64,000 nt of DNA, taken from the NCBI GenBank assembly GCA_001600415.1, contig BCJX01000006.1, forward strand, positions 177,983 to 241,982, read 5' to 3'. Below the pieces are notes generated by a model, which was given only the letters and a program-made list of their open reading frames with translations, was not told the DNA's origin and did not search any database. Both the position numbers and the translations under genes were made by a program. Shown here one piece after another: positions 44,140-56,100 of the stretch. This DNA comes from Pascua guehoae. Taxonomy: Eukaryota; Basidiomycota; Tremellomycetes; Trichosporonales; Trichosporonaceae. Positions within the stretch are counted from its first letter, which is position 1; each line of letters opens with the position of its first letter.

Positions 44140-45012
44140 AGTAGTGGGTGAGATAGCGAAGTACACGCCCACCCATAGGCTCTACGTGTTGCATTCAATT
44201 AATAGTCAGCTCTACGCCGCTGTGGGCTTGGATGGATTTGTGCTTCCTTCTGGCGGTGTCCAATGCTCGCGTCCGAATGACTTTGCAAACGTGCTGTAAC
44301 CCCAGACGGTCCCCACAGCCAGTCTATACGTAGTTATCAGCGGGATGTCGCCAGTCAGCGGACCAGGCTCGAATGAGGGGTGAAATGTGAAGCGTAACAG
44401 TACAGATTCGACGACATTCTGATAGTCATATAGTGCAAAAGTCCATCGGAGCAGCAGTAAAACCCTCTCCAAAGGCAGTCAGGAATATAGAACAGTCCTC
44501 CAGACAAACCGTCATGGTCGAGTGTTCACCTGCAAGAAAGCAGGTCTTGTCTTGTCATGGGCAGCGCGACACAGGGCCAAATGAGCCAATCGGCGCAATA
44601 TCAGTTGGTGACTGATCTTGAAGCTCGCTGTTCCCATTGACCTACAGAGTCTATGATCCTTCTACTTTCATTCCCTGTCGTTGGCTGCCTGGCTGTTTGG
44701 CTGCTTACCCAGATACCTAGAGAACCATTCCCCTCCGGAGCAGGGAACAGCAAATAAGGCTATCTGGCGCCTGATGCCGACTGATGGCAACATTCTCTCC
44801 CTGCCCCCGCTCCAATGCCTGTCACGAGCACAGGCAGTGCCGCTGGGAAGCGTTGTTGGCAACATGAACCCTACATACATCTCTCCTTTCTTATCCTGCT
44901 ATCTCTCCGGGGCACCCACTGTTATCCACCTCTCTGTGGTCGCTCCAACCTTCCCGGCCTAACCCTCATCTTTATCTGGCGTGAGCAATCACTACCAACC
45001 TTTCCAGACGAC
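44140..45012. other. Intergenic, gene-poor
   Basis: No conserved coding sequence or RNA gene recognised. Composition is noticeably less GC-rich than in the flanking genes. Confidence 0.45.
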
Positions 45013-45282
45013 TCACTTAGGTACCGGGGGCGGACCAGGCTGAGGATTCGGCTCGTCGACCCACTTGCACCACCACAGGAAGCACCATCTCATCTTCTTT
45101 CGCTTCTCGAGCATGTGCGTGGTGGCGTCAACATGGTCGGGGGCGGGGTCACGCGCCGCGAGTGCGTTGGGGAACGAGTCGACGACGGCGTTGGGGGCGG
45201 CGTTCGGGTGGGCAAGGGGCGCGGCCGCTGCGGCGGTCGCGAGCGCGATGAAAGTGACGATGGAGAGCTTCATCGTGGCCAT
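45013..45282 (-). CDS. Small secreted peptide precursor (orphan), Trp-rich two-Cys core after a dibasic site
   Basis: An 89-residue frame (86 if the second ATG at 45273 is used). MKLSIVTFIALATAAAAAPL is a textbook signal peptide. A propeptide of about 35 residues with Asn/Pro/Ala/Asp follows, then HMLEKRKKM, a Kex2-like dibasic cleavage site. Next is RWCFLWWCKW, which could close a disulfide ring between two Cys, and a Pro-rich tail DEPNPQPGPPPVPK. I recognise no family. It is not a CaaX pheromone. A consensus donor overlaps the stop codon; splicing to the nearest acceptor would also end the protein after the same Lys. The nearest neighbour is the bacterial-like kinase. Function is unknown; a signalling or effector peptide is inference. 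Confidence 0.6.
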   Translation of the reverse strand: MATMKLSIVTFIALATAAAAAPLAHPNAAPNAVVDSFPNALAARDPAPDHVDATTHMLEKRKKMRWCFLWWCKWVDEPNPQPGPPPVPK

Positions 45283-46698
45283 TGGAGTTCCCCAATTGTC
45301 CTACGTGCTCGTTATATGTGGTGGGTCTCGGCTGCTCTTTGCACGTGAGGTTGTTCTTGGCATCCTAATGTAAGGCACTTCCGCCAATAGGTTACGACAT
45401 GGCGGCGGAATGCTGCAGCAGCGTTCAACTGCTTGCCCTCTCATCTCTGTCCTGTACCTTTATCACTTGCCAGGCTCTCTAGAGCCCCGCAAACCTTCGA
45501 ACCCAATAGCTGTTCCAAACCTTATGCCCACGTATCTGCTCCGTTGGGCGATGAACCCCAGCCCTAGACATCATCCCTATGATATCCTCGAAACAATACT
45601 AGATTCCGACGAGTACTAGGAAGTTGAACCGGTGTGCCCCTGTCTCTGCTGACCAGAGTCATCCAAACAGAAATACTTCACCATGATCGTGTTATGCTAT
45701 AATCGCTGGCCTGTTATCAGCCGTTGGCAAACAGATAACAGTGGGTTTTGTTCACATTCTTGCCGTCCTTCGCGTTCACTTCTGACTGATGTGTGCGGCC
45801 AAGGAGCAGCTGTGCAACCCCTTGATATGGTCGCTACATGCCTTCCCAATCCTCCCCTTACCTACCTGCAATCACGTCAGTCAGTTTGTTTCTCAATGTG
45901 ACAATAATTATCCTAGTACCTCAAGATCGAATAATACTCTGTCAGCTCTGAGCGGCACTGCGCATGTTTTTGAAGCAAATCTGCCGAGACTGCCTCCTCG
46001 AAGGCATTTAGTGTGCTTCTAGCTGTACGGATTATAGACCCTGTTTGGGACAATCTGGATGCAGAATACCTGATATCATCACGGGGCTGCCTGGTAGGCT
46101 GCTGCTCAAACGTTTGTCAAGTGCAACACTCTGCTCTGGCTGCTCGAACATCGTATCAAAGTGCAACATTCCTCCCAATGTTCTCCGGTTCTCGGACTAC
46201 ACTACTTCCATGTGGTTGTCATGAAGGATATACAACATATTCTACGTGTGATCGATTATTACACGGCTTGCAGTGTGCGCGCGTCTACAATGTAAATGGT
46301 GCGTACGCGAGGGTCACGGCCGTCGAACTGGTGACCGCGTTCCCAAAGCGGGGTATGCACGGTGCTGGTTCATTAAAAGTATGAAGGTGACGAATGATCT
46401 GCACGTTAGCCTGCGTTCGAGGACCAGATGCAGAAGGAGAGAAAGAGAGGAGAGAGTGGGAAGTCAGAAAAGGTTGGATATAAATTTTCTTCTCACAACA
46501 CAATTTGTGTTCGAGGTGAGCTGAGTTATAGGTATCATCATTTAGAGCAGAGGAGACGAGAAGACGAGGGGAACGGTAAAATGGTGTAGAGATGATACGC
46601 ACTGATTGTCCTGGGCACGCCAGGTGTCGAGGGAACAAGCGTTGGGCGTGACGCCTCAGGCGGCATGCTATGTCTGCGAGTGGGGGCGGGGCCAACAT
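45283..46698. other. Gene-poor, lower-GC intergenic region
   Basis: About 1.4 kb. Frames are short and without known domains. The composition is clearly AT-richer than most of the window (for example 45890-46520). It could be an old insertion or a decayed gene, but I find no terminal repeats or transposase-like motif. Confidence 0.45.
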
Positions 46699-47199
46699 TT
46701 ATCCACCGTGAAGCGTGGAGATGAAGACAACCTCATCCCTGTCCTGGAGGACATAGTCGAGCTCGCCCTCGAGCTCCCAGTCGGCGTCGTTGATGAGGAC
46801 GAGGATACCCGGGCGACTGGAATTAGCGGGACCACGGGACAGCCTTGCACTACTCACACTCCCTCGCCGTCGATGAACATCTCACTCCGCTCGCTAACGA
46901 GGTTGTCCTTCATCCATGCAATGAGATAGCGGATGTCGGCGGGCTTGTCCGTGTTTGGAATTGTGCGTGGAATGAAAATGGTGTGCTTTGGCTGTTGGGA
47001 GAAGATGAGGTGCAAGCCGCCACTGCTGTCAGCTAAAGTTTCTGGAATCCTTAGCTCACCCAAACTCGAGCCGGATCTCGAGGTCATCAGCGCCCTTTGT
47101 CTTGGTCGCTGGTGGGGGTGCCGATGTGGGTGCAGTGGTGGTGGAGGTGTAGCCGAGGCCACTTGTAGAAAAGGGGGCTGGTGTCCGAGTCTGGGCCAT
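46699..47199 (-). CDS. URM1: Ubiquitin-related modifier URM1
   Basis: Sulfur carrier for tRNA wobble-uridine thiolation and a protein modifier, activated by Uba4 at its C-terminal Gly-Gly. The N-terminus [20 protein letters not shown] is an extension absent from short homologues. Spliced blocks then read [22 protein letters not shown] and [20 protein letters not shown]. The last exon gives [20 protein letters not shown] and ends [12 protein letters not shown] followed by TAA at 46699. Two or three introns of about 50 nt separate the blocks. The GG end and the strongly conserved last exon make the call secure; only the extended N-terminus is uncertain. Confidence 0.94.
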
Positions 47200-47778
47200 G
47201 GTGATGGATAATAGAGGAGGAGAGTTTTGTTGGAAGGAAAGCAAACTTGGTCAACCTCCACCGCGAGGAAGGACTTCCTCCCTCACTCCTCACTGGCTCG
47301 CCCCTGCGTCATGCGTGCTCACCTGCCACATGGCGGCCAATGGCCATACACCCAGGGGTAATCCCGATAACTCCGCGGGTGCGGAAGTTCGGCCGCCCCT
47401 CAGCCAGTACCGTAGTGGCCGCATTACAACCAGCTCGCTCGCTCCAGCCAGGCTGCAGGCTGCAGGCTGCACTGCAAGCTGCGAGCCAGGAGCGAGAAGG
47501 CAGGCAGGCAGGCGCCAGGTAGAAGTTAGGGCCCAGGTGCTGGCCAGGTGCCTGCTCTGTGTGCCGCGGCCGCTCAGTGGCTGCTTGCCCCCCTCTGGCT
47601 GCTGCCTGGCTGCTGCCTGGCTGTTGCTTGACTGCACCTGGCTGCTTGTTCCTCCGGTCCGCGATTGCAGCCGCTCTCGCGATCCTAGGGTGCCTCGGCG
47701 ACGACAAACGAGCCTTGTCGTCGATCTCTCGCGTCTCGGATATCAACTCTCTCTTCCCCCCTCTCTTTCGCGTCCAAA
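47200..47778. promoter_or_regulatory. Divergent promoter region of URM1 and MIC60
   Basis: A 579-bp interval between two starts. It contains CAGGCTG/CTGGCTG-type short repeats at about 47450-47640, such as TGCTGCCTGGCTGCTGCCTG. No specific operator is recognised. Confidence 0.45.
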
Positions 47779-50013
47779 ATGTACGCCCCCATCAGGCTCG
47801 CCCCAGCAAGGGCTCCTCGGGCGCTCGCCCAGCGACGTGTACGTGCTCCCCACCTCACCATTCATCTGGGTCTTTAGTCGGTTTCGTGCTCATTGCCCAC
47901 CCAGCTCCTCACCACGACGTCGCCGGTGCGCAACACTTCACTCCCTCCCTCGCCTCCCCCTCCCACTGCTGCCGGTGCTGCGGCTGGCACGATCCCGCCA
48001 GCACCAGCAAAGCGCGGTCTCTTCCGTCGCTTCCTCGTGTACACGACCATTGGCGTGCTCGTCTTTTACCCTGTCTCGGGCTACATTTCGACCAAGTCTG
48101 AGCAGTACCGCGAGTTCTTTGCCCAGCTCCCCGGCGGAGAGGCGCTTGCCGACTATGCCGACGAGAACGACTGGGAGCACTTTGGTCCCGGCACTGTGAC
48201 CAAGGCGATTGCTCGCCTGAGCAGCAGCGGAGACGACCTTTCGGCCAAGCTTGCGGACGCAAAGAAGGCTGCCGAGGCCAAGGCGTCCGAGCTGGCGGCT
48301 GCGGCTAGGGCCAAGGCCGACGAGGCTGTCCGCAAGGCCGGCGACGCCAAGGATGCTGCCGCGTCCAAGACGCAGGAGTTGCAGCGCCAGGCCTCGGTCA
48401 AGGCCAACGAGATCACAAAGCAGGCTGCCGCGCTCGCACATGACGCAAAGGACAAGGCGGCGTCGATCGCGGGTGACGCCAAGGACGCGGCGGTCGCGGC
48501 CAAGGACAAGACGGTAGAGGCCAAGGACGCTGTTGTCAAGGCCACCTCGGACGCCGCCGATGCCGTTGCGGACAAGGCCACCAAGGTCGCCGACCAGGTC
48601 CAGGAGACCGTCGACACTGGTGCCCGTGCGAGCGCCAACCCCTATGTCGACACGCAGCGCCCGCGTCAGCTCCGCCCCGAGACTGTCGTCCCCGAGAAGC
48701 CCAGCTTTGAGGGCAAGACGGTCTACCCCGAGGCGGTGCCCCTCGGCTTTGAGCCTCCCCCCGGCTTCTACGTGCCTCCTCCTCCCAAGCCCAAGGTCCC
48801 CGCCGAGGGCGAGAAGCTCCCGCTCCTCGTGCCCCAGGTCAAGGAGTTTGCCGCGCAGGAGCCCATTATCTCGCAGCTCGCGTCGACGATCGACTCGCTT
48901 ACCAACTCGCTCTCGTCGGCCAAGGGCGGCCCGAGTGCCGAGGCCTCCAACATTCTCAACCGCGCTGAAAAGGACCTCCAGTCGCTCAACTCGCGCCTTG
49001 ACGAGATTAAGAAGGCCGAGAAGGAGCGCCTCGAGAAGACTGTGGCCGAGCAGACGGCCGCGTTTGAGGCCAAGCTCGACGAGAAGAAGGCTGAGTGGCA
49101 GAAGGACGAGGCTGGTCTTAAGGAGTCGTGGGAGGCCGAGCGCCAGAAGATGATCGACGGCTGGCGCCAGGTCCTTGACGCCGAGCTTGAGGGACAGCGC
49201 CAGGGTATTGAGGCTCGGTGAGTTCAAAGCGCGCGTCTAAAGGACTAGTTTGCTGACTGGCCCAGTCTGCGCGAGGAGGTCGTGTCGCAGGGTATCGAGC
49301 TGCAGCGCCGGTGGTTGCGTTCGATCAAGTCGCAGGTCGAGACTGAGCGTGGTGGCCGTCTTGCCAAGCTCGACTCGCTCACGACGTCACTCAAGCAGCT
49401 CGAGCGCATCACGCTTGACAACTCTGCCGCCCTCGACGACAATGTCCGCCTGCACAAGATCTGGTCTGCTCTCCGCGCCGTCCAGACCAAGGCCGACAAC
49501 GGCGACGTTGCGTTTGACGACGAGCTCCGTGTGCTCCAGGCGCTCTCGCAGCCTGGCGACGCTGGCGTTGCTGACGACGCCGTCGTCAACGCGGCGCTCA
49601 AGCAGCTCGAGGCGTCGGGTATCCCCCAGACCGGTGTCAAGAGCTTTACCGCTCTCTCGTCCTGGTTCACCAACTCGGTCGCGCCCCGGATCCACCAGGC
49701 GTCCCTCGTCCCCGCGCCCGAAGACGCGAGCGTGGCGTCCCACGTCGCGTCGCAGGTTCTCTCCAAGCTCCTGTTCCGCCCCAAGGCCGGTCTCGTCGAC
49801 GGCACCGACGTCGGCGCCGTCCTCGCCCGCGCCGAGTACGCTCTCGGTGAAAAGGACCTTGACGCCGCCGCCCGCGAGGTCAACAGCCTCCGCGGATGGC
49901 CCCGCAAGCTCGCAGAGGACTGGCTCCGTGAGGCACGCCGCAAGCTCGAGGTCCAGCAGGCCCTCGACGTTGTCAATGCCGAGGCAACCCTCTCGTCTCT
50001 CTTGCTGGTTTAG
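47779..50013 (+). CDS. MIC60: MICOS complex subunit MIC60 (mitofilin)
   Basis: Inner-membrane protein that shapes crista junctions and contacts outer-membrane complexes such as SAM. Three exons (47779-47838, 47905-49217, 49266-50013) give 706 residues. The tiny first exon, MYAPIRLAPARAPRALAQRR, is a classic mitochondrial presequence. A Pro-rich stretch and one transmembrane helix follow (RRFLVYTTIGVLVFYPVSGY). Ala/Lys-rich helical repeats (AKDAAVAAKDKTVEAKDAV) and a coiled coil around 48990-49200 come next. The conserved C-terminal mitofilin domain follows, with LTLDNSAALDDN-type ITLDNSAALDDN, GIPQTGVKSFTALSSWF and SLRGWPRKLAEDWL. Identification is secure. Confidence 0.95.
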
Positions 50014-50582
50014 AGGTTTTAGGTAGTAACAATAGAGACCTGAAGCGTGCAGCGTGGTCTCGATGCACTCTTTTGCATTCCTTGGATCATTTCTGCTATG
50101 AAGCACTTGTGACAGGCCGAATTCGGGGGGAGAAGGAAGGTTTCTTGGAGCAGTCACAAGGATGAGGTCTTGGAAGGTAGGAAGGAGACAAGGTCTAGAG
50201 CTACGTAGCAAGTAGAATCCACCCATGTATCGTTTGATGCCTTTACTTGCCGAACACTTGACGAACAAGAGTGAATGAGTCAGGCTGGTCAGGGGTTGGA
50301 GTATGATTCTGTGAAGCATTAGCAATCCATACAGGATCACTTACCCCACGGGGAACGAGGTGCCTCAGCCACGCCCACTCGAAGCACGACTTGCAGCGCA
50401 TATCACAGCCTACATAAGCTACATGCGTGCCCACTCAGCTCTCAACTTGCATCAGCATCTCTCTCTCCCTCTCTCTCACCCAAGCACCCCACTGAGGCTC
50501 CTGTTGCACCGACTTTGAACTGTCGGCCGAAACCGAAACAGAAACCGAAACAGAAACCGAAACCGACCTGTAACGCGTCATC
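50014..50582. other. Intergenic: MIC60 3' flank and SDR promoter/leader
   Basis: Ends with a GAAACCGAAACA tandem repeat (50528-50566) directly before the SDR start codon. No gene seen. Confidence 0.5.
50528..50566 (+). repeat. GAAACCGAAACA 12-nt tandem repeat in SDR leader
   Basis: About three copies of a 12-nt unit built from GAAAC hexamer-like steps, ending 17 nt before the ATG at 50583. Confidence 0.8.
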
Positions 50583-52138
50583 ATGCCGCCCAACGCGCAC
50601 GCATGTATCCTCACCCAGTCTGTGGACCCCGAGGCCTTCCAGGTAGCCAAGCTCTACGACATCTCTGGGCGCGTCGCTGTCGGTCAGTAATCCCTCCCTC
50701 CCTCGCAATCATGGTAGGCTGGTGATGACTCTGACCCTGATTGTCACGTCGTCGGGATCTCATAGCTGACAACCGTACAGTGACTGGTGGAGGAACGGGC
50801 CTCGGACTTGTCACAGCGACTGCACTTGCCGAGAATGGATGTCGCGTCTACATCTCTGGCCGGCGCCTTGAGCCTCTCCTCGAAGCGGCAAAGTTTAAGC
50901 CGACCAAGGGGGAGGGGTGTATCATTCCTATCCAGGCCGACTTGAATGGCAAGGACGGCATTATGGGTGTGTACCGGCTCTCTTCGAGATTCTCGATCGT
51001 GACCAACGGAAGACTTGTAGGTCTTCACTGCTGACCAAGCAGCATTCCGCAAGGAGGTCGAGGACAAGGAAAAGTTTGTCAACATTCTCGTCAACAGTGG
51101 GTGTTGTACACATACGGGGTGCCACTGTACAATGGCACCTATCACTCCTACGCGATTGATCGTGCTCGCTTCCCTTTCTTCCTTGCGCGTTTAACCCCCC
51201 AGACCACGGCGTGTACCTCGGCGATGTCGACCTGGGAAGCGCACCCCAGACCGCCGAGGGTATCTCCAAGGCTGCATGGGAGAGCGAGTCGTTCGAGACA
51301 TGGTAAGCTGTGCTTCATCTTGGACGTTGGGTATCCGACTGAAGCCACAGGAACAACACGTACAGCATCAACGTGTCCTCGGTCTACTTTACGACCATGG
51401 CCTTCCTCCCTCTCCTCGCCGCGGCCAAGGACATTGGCGGGAACACTGAGCCAGGCTGCGTCGTGAACATTTCGAGCATCAGCGGCCTCACGCGTACCTC
51501 GCAGGCGGGGCAGTTTAGCTACAACTCGAGCAAGGGGGCACTGAGCCACCTGTCGGACATGATGGCGGCCGAGTTTGCGCGTCGTGGCTTGGGCATTCGT
51601 GTCAATGCCATCTGCCCCGGATACTTTCCGTCGGTGAGCCATGGCATCCCCCGGAATACCGTACACCAGCATCTGGCTTTTGCATGGCGCCGGCGCACAC
51701 CGCACACAGCTAACGTCTTTGCAGGGCATGTCGACATCAGACTTTGAGCAGTTTGGCTGGGCTCCCAACGACCACTGGCGCGACAAGTACGGCATTCCCT
51801 TCAAGCGCGTCGGTAATGCCATCGACTATGCCCAGTGCATGATTGGTATTGTTACGGTCAGTGGCATGATGAGACCTCGCTTCACCTACCACAATTGCTC
51901 ACTCCTCAGAACGAGTACATGACCGGCAACACGCTCGTTATTGATGGCGGGTGGCTCCTTCAGATGGGTACGTTTGCTCATGCCTGTGTGTTTTGTTCTG
52001 ACTTTGTGTAGCCATGTAGCTCTCTGAGTCACATACCACTTAGATGGGCCGGGCGCAACGACGCCCTGGGCTTCAATGACCGACAAATGCAATGGATTTG
52101 GCATTCCGCAGTCTCTTGTGCAGGCTGGTCGTCATTGA
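50583..52138 (+). CDS. Short-chain dehydrogenase/reductase (classical SDR)
   Basis: NAD(P)-dependent oxidoreductase. The first exon is MPPNAHACILTQSVDPEAFQ followed by VAKLYDISGRVAV. Splicing then yields VVTGGGTGLGLVTATALAE, the Rossmann TGxxxGxG motif, and VYISGRRLE. Later blocks are NILVN|NHGVYLGDV (the NAG-like loop), YSINVSSVYFTTMAFLPLL, CVVNISSISGL (catalytic Ser) and FSYNSSKGALSHL (catalytic Tyr and Lys). Also present are GIRVNAICPGYFPS and EYMTGNTLVIDGGWLLQM. A last exon adds a GPGATTPW... tail ending at TGA 52136-52138. About seven introns of 45-90 nt. It resembles rhamnolipid-synthesis RhlG-like fungal SDRs; the substrate cannot be told. Confidence 0.9.
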
Positions 52139-53157
52139 GGTTCATGTTGCCACATCTATCTATTATATAAAGCAATCTTGGTGGAGACAAACCATGTGGA
52201 AGCTGCGTGGTTTCCACATGGCCGCTGGGCGGGGGGAAACTGGAGGAGAGGGCACGGGTGTGTGTGTGTGTGTGTATGTGTGTGCTCTGTGTGTGTGTGT
52301 GTTGGGGGGAGGGGGGAGGATGAGGGTGTTACAAGTCCCACGGCCAGTCACTCCAGCACATTGCAATGTCTCTAGCACCGTGCAAATTCTTTGTCTTTTT
52401 CTTTTGCACGGTTCGGTTTCATGTGAAAGAAACTATTTACGCCTCTTGCAATGGTCAGAACAACAATGGTCGGCACGAGTGACTATCTGCCACACGCCAC
52501 ATTCAAGCTACTCATAACGGCGCGTTGTTGGCCAGTTGAATCCATTACCAGATCCTCAAGAGGGCCTGGAGTCGTGTAATTTAGCAGCAGCATGCCGGCA
52601 GATAACCCAAGCCGCAGTCCAACGGAGGTGGGGTTGGAGTCCAGCTAAGGGCAGATCCTTTGGCGTGCTAGCTCGTGCGACGTCCCTTTGTGCACTATGG
52701 ACCACTCAACTACTAACTAGCAGAGTCATGAGACCTGCTGGCCTTTGCATGTTACCCAACGCTAGCAACGCTGCTATGAGTTAGATGGAGACGATCGATG
52801 GACCACATGACCCGCGGAACCGGGACGATGTACAGAGTAGAGTTTGTAGAGGATCGGTGCCTGCGATGCGATGTCTTGGATTGGCCAATAATGGTTGTGT
52901 TTTGCCACCCACGTGCCCCCGCCTACCGTACGACCGATGCACCAAGGGATATCCTATTTTCAGAACCACCCCACTGCAACGTAGACAACATCCTCTCTCC
53001 CTATCCAACACTTGTGCGACACCTCTTTGACAAGTCGAATCTTCTAGCCCTGGCTGCCGGTATCGCACCTGCTTCTGGCCTATCCATGCCATCGCCCGAC
53101 ACCGATGCAGAGCCCCCGTGACGACCCGGGTCTCTACCACCTGCCCATCCGCCAGCC
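52139..53157. other. Intergenic with GT microsatellite
   Basis: Contains a (GT)n run at about 52259-52302 followed by a G-rich block. The rest is the upstream region of the CorA-type gene; no gene is seen. Confidence 0.5.
52259..52302 (+). repeat. (GT)n dinucleotide microsatellite
   Basis: Nearly pure GT repeat broken by single interruptions (GTATGT, GCTCTG), then GGGGGGAGG. Confidence 0.9.
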
Positions 53158-56100
53158 ATGAGCGCCTCTCGGAACGCCGCTCCATCGCCTGGTCCTGGCG
53201 GCGGGCGGCCCGATACCGCCTCGTCGGCGGCAATGGCGTCTACGACACCGAGCACGCCGACTCCAATGCCGGGCAAGCGCGCTGCACCACTGTCTTTGGT
53301 CTCTTCAGAGCTCGAGGCCGCTACGCGCTCGCCGCCTGCACTATCACCACGGTTTGCAGAGCCGCCTTCCCCGGGTATCTTGGCAACGGCCATGTCGACA
53401 CCCGGTCCCAGCGTTGCGGCCAGTACCAGTACAGGCACGACGCCAGCTGGAGCGGCTGTGGGAGGAGGAGCGGGAGCAGGTTCGCGCACAGCATCTGTAA
53501 AGCGAAGGGGCCGGACACGTGCACCGAGCGTCACAAAGGCAAGCTCAAAGACGAGCCCGGGGCTCGGACCGAGCAAGATTAGCCCGCGCCTCGCGACGAC
53601 ACCGTCGACCCCGGTACCCAACATGGCTCAGCCGCTGCCGCCGCCCGCCGACCAGCCAGAATTCGCCGAACTCCTCACGCCAGCGCAGCTACGGGGCCGG
53701 CGCCGTCGTGCACCGGTCACTGTGGCTTCGATGGCAGGGCTGGGTTCGCTGAGCGGACAGCCCATCCTGCCCGGACACAGCCGGCTGGGGTGGACGACCG
53801 ACGACGGAAACCTGTACCGCGGCGCAGTGTCGGACCCAACGGCGGACGCGGTGAGAGGGCCAGACGGAGACGACAATGACGAGGCAATCACCGACGCGTC
53901 GTCGTCGGGCAGCAGTGGCAGCTCGTGGTCGTGGGGAAGCGGAATCGAGCATGGAGCGCGCGCGACAATGGCCGTTGTGCAGCGCTTTGGCCATGCGATT
54001 GGCGTGCGCCGCGGCTCGCACTCGAGCGGAACAACAGCGACCAGCACAGTGTCGTCGTCGTCGTCATCCTCGTCGTCGGAAGACGGTATTGCCGGCCGGA
54101 TCGGCCGCGCATTGAATCGCTCCGTCTCGAGGAACACGGATGGCAGCTCCCCTGAACGGCCTCGACGCGTGTATGTGCCCCGCCGGCGTGAGTTTACTCT
54201 TCTCGTCCCGCCCGTCGACGAGGAATCTGGCATTGTGCTCCCACCACGCCCTGGAGCGCTACCTGGCGAGGGTACCTCTGTTGCGCGGGTTGTATCGACT
54301 CCGGTCCTCGCACCCGTCCTCGAGGCCGTGCGAAAGGCACGTATTGCGGCAGGCATCGGCGTTGAGACGCCAGGGAACGTGGGACGCAGGGCGCACCATC
54401 ACCACCACCACCATCACCATGGCAAGGGCGGGGGTGCGGGTCCGGACGTGCCTGTGCGCCGCGGCGGCTCGGCGCCTGGCCGCTCGCGCCAGCAGAGCCG
54501 CTTTGCGCCACCACCTATTCCGCGCCCCGTGATTTCACGTGCGCAGACGCACTCGCGCGTCGATGCGCTACGTGGCGAACGGCCGTTTGTGCGCCCAAAG
54601 TCGGCATCGGATCTGCTCGGCCTCACCGCCAAGCCAAAGTCTGCGTCCGACCTCCAGGCCTTCAAGACGGGGAGTTTTGGCAGTAGCCTCAATTCACTAA
54701 CGAGCTTGACCCCGGCCACCTCTGGTGACGATGGGATCCCTACCGAGCCCACACTCCCGCAGTCACCACCGCGTCCCACCCCGCGTCCGGCGTGGTGGCT
54801 TGACGTATCATGCCCCACGTGGAAGGACCTACGCGACATTGGCGAACTGCTCGGCCTCCACCCGCTCACGCTCGAGGACGTACTGCACCAGGACCCGCGC
54901 GAAAAGCTCGACGTCTACGATAAGCTTGGATACTACTTTGTCGTCGTGCGTGCGCTCGATGAACAATACTTCAAGTACACACCTGGGAGCCCGACATCGC
55001 CCCCCGGGGCCGAGATTGCGGCCAACGCCGTGGTCAGTGTCGAGGTGCCGACAAAGGAGCGGACGAGCAGAGGCTGGGGATTCGGCCGACAGACGGGGCG
55101 GAACGCGTCCAAGACGGGAGAAAAAGTCGAGATTGTCGAGGATAACCCGGGCCAGGAGGGTCTCGAGGGTGTCGGTGTGGGTGGAATCAACCTCTACCTC
55201 GTCGTGTTTGCCGACGGTATCGTGAGCGTAAGTACTGATGCGTACGAGTGCAAGTGCGTGCGTTTTGGCTGACAGCAGTTCCACTACGACGACGTAAGCA
55301 AGCACACGACGCGCGTGCGCGATCGCGTCTTGTCACCCACCGAGTTGCTCGTCCCGACCTCAGACTGGATCATGCACGGTCTCCTCGACTCGATTGTCGA
55401 CGCCTTTTTCCCGCTCGCGGGATATGTCGACGGCGCCGTTGACGACATGGACTCGCTCACGATTGACCCAACGAGAGACCCACGCACACGCGAGCGTGAC
55501 CCTCTGAATGGGACGAGCCCAGCGCCATCGGATACGCCATACGACGATTCGCTCAACCACGAGTGGCTCGTTGCCGAGGAAAAGATGGTGGATGAGGAAA
55601 AGGAGAGGGAGAAGGAGGAGAAGGAGAAAGAGGAGGGATCAGGGCCATTCTCCACCCTGCGCCGTCGGCTGCGCCCCAAGACTACCACCCGCGCAAGCCC
55701 GGCAGCGACAGCGGCTGCGGCCACGGCCAAGAACGCTTTAGATGTCGCCGCACTCAAGCTCAAGCAAGCCACCAAGAAGGGCACGGCGTCGACGTTTGAT
55801 CTCCCCCGGCCGCTACTCTACCTCAAACTGTTTTTCCTGCCCACCACATCGGCTCGGCCCGCGCACCACGACAAGGGCGATGTCGAAGTCTTTGACCGCT
55901 CGACCATGCTGCGCAGCATCACCAACATGCGTCGGCTCGTGACTGGCCTCTCGCGTCTGCTCGTTGGCAAGCAGGGTGTCGTGCTGAGCCTGCTCAAGCG
56001 GGCAGCCGAGAGCCGGTCTGATTCAGACGTCGAGGCGTACCTGTCCGACGTGCACGACCATATTCTCCTCCTCCAGACGTCGCTCTACCACTACGAATAC

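Noticed and set aside
47938..49227. A 429-residue open frame antisense to MIC60
   Set aside because: It is a shadow of strongly biased GC-rich codon use in MIC60. It has a Leu/Gly/Arg-only composition and no domain.
53021..53624. Minus-strand frame opposite the 5' part of the CorA-like gene
   Set aside because: No homology or splice structure; the + strand frame is continuous with the conserved CorA domain.
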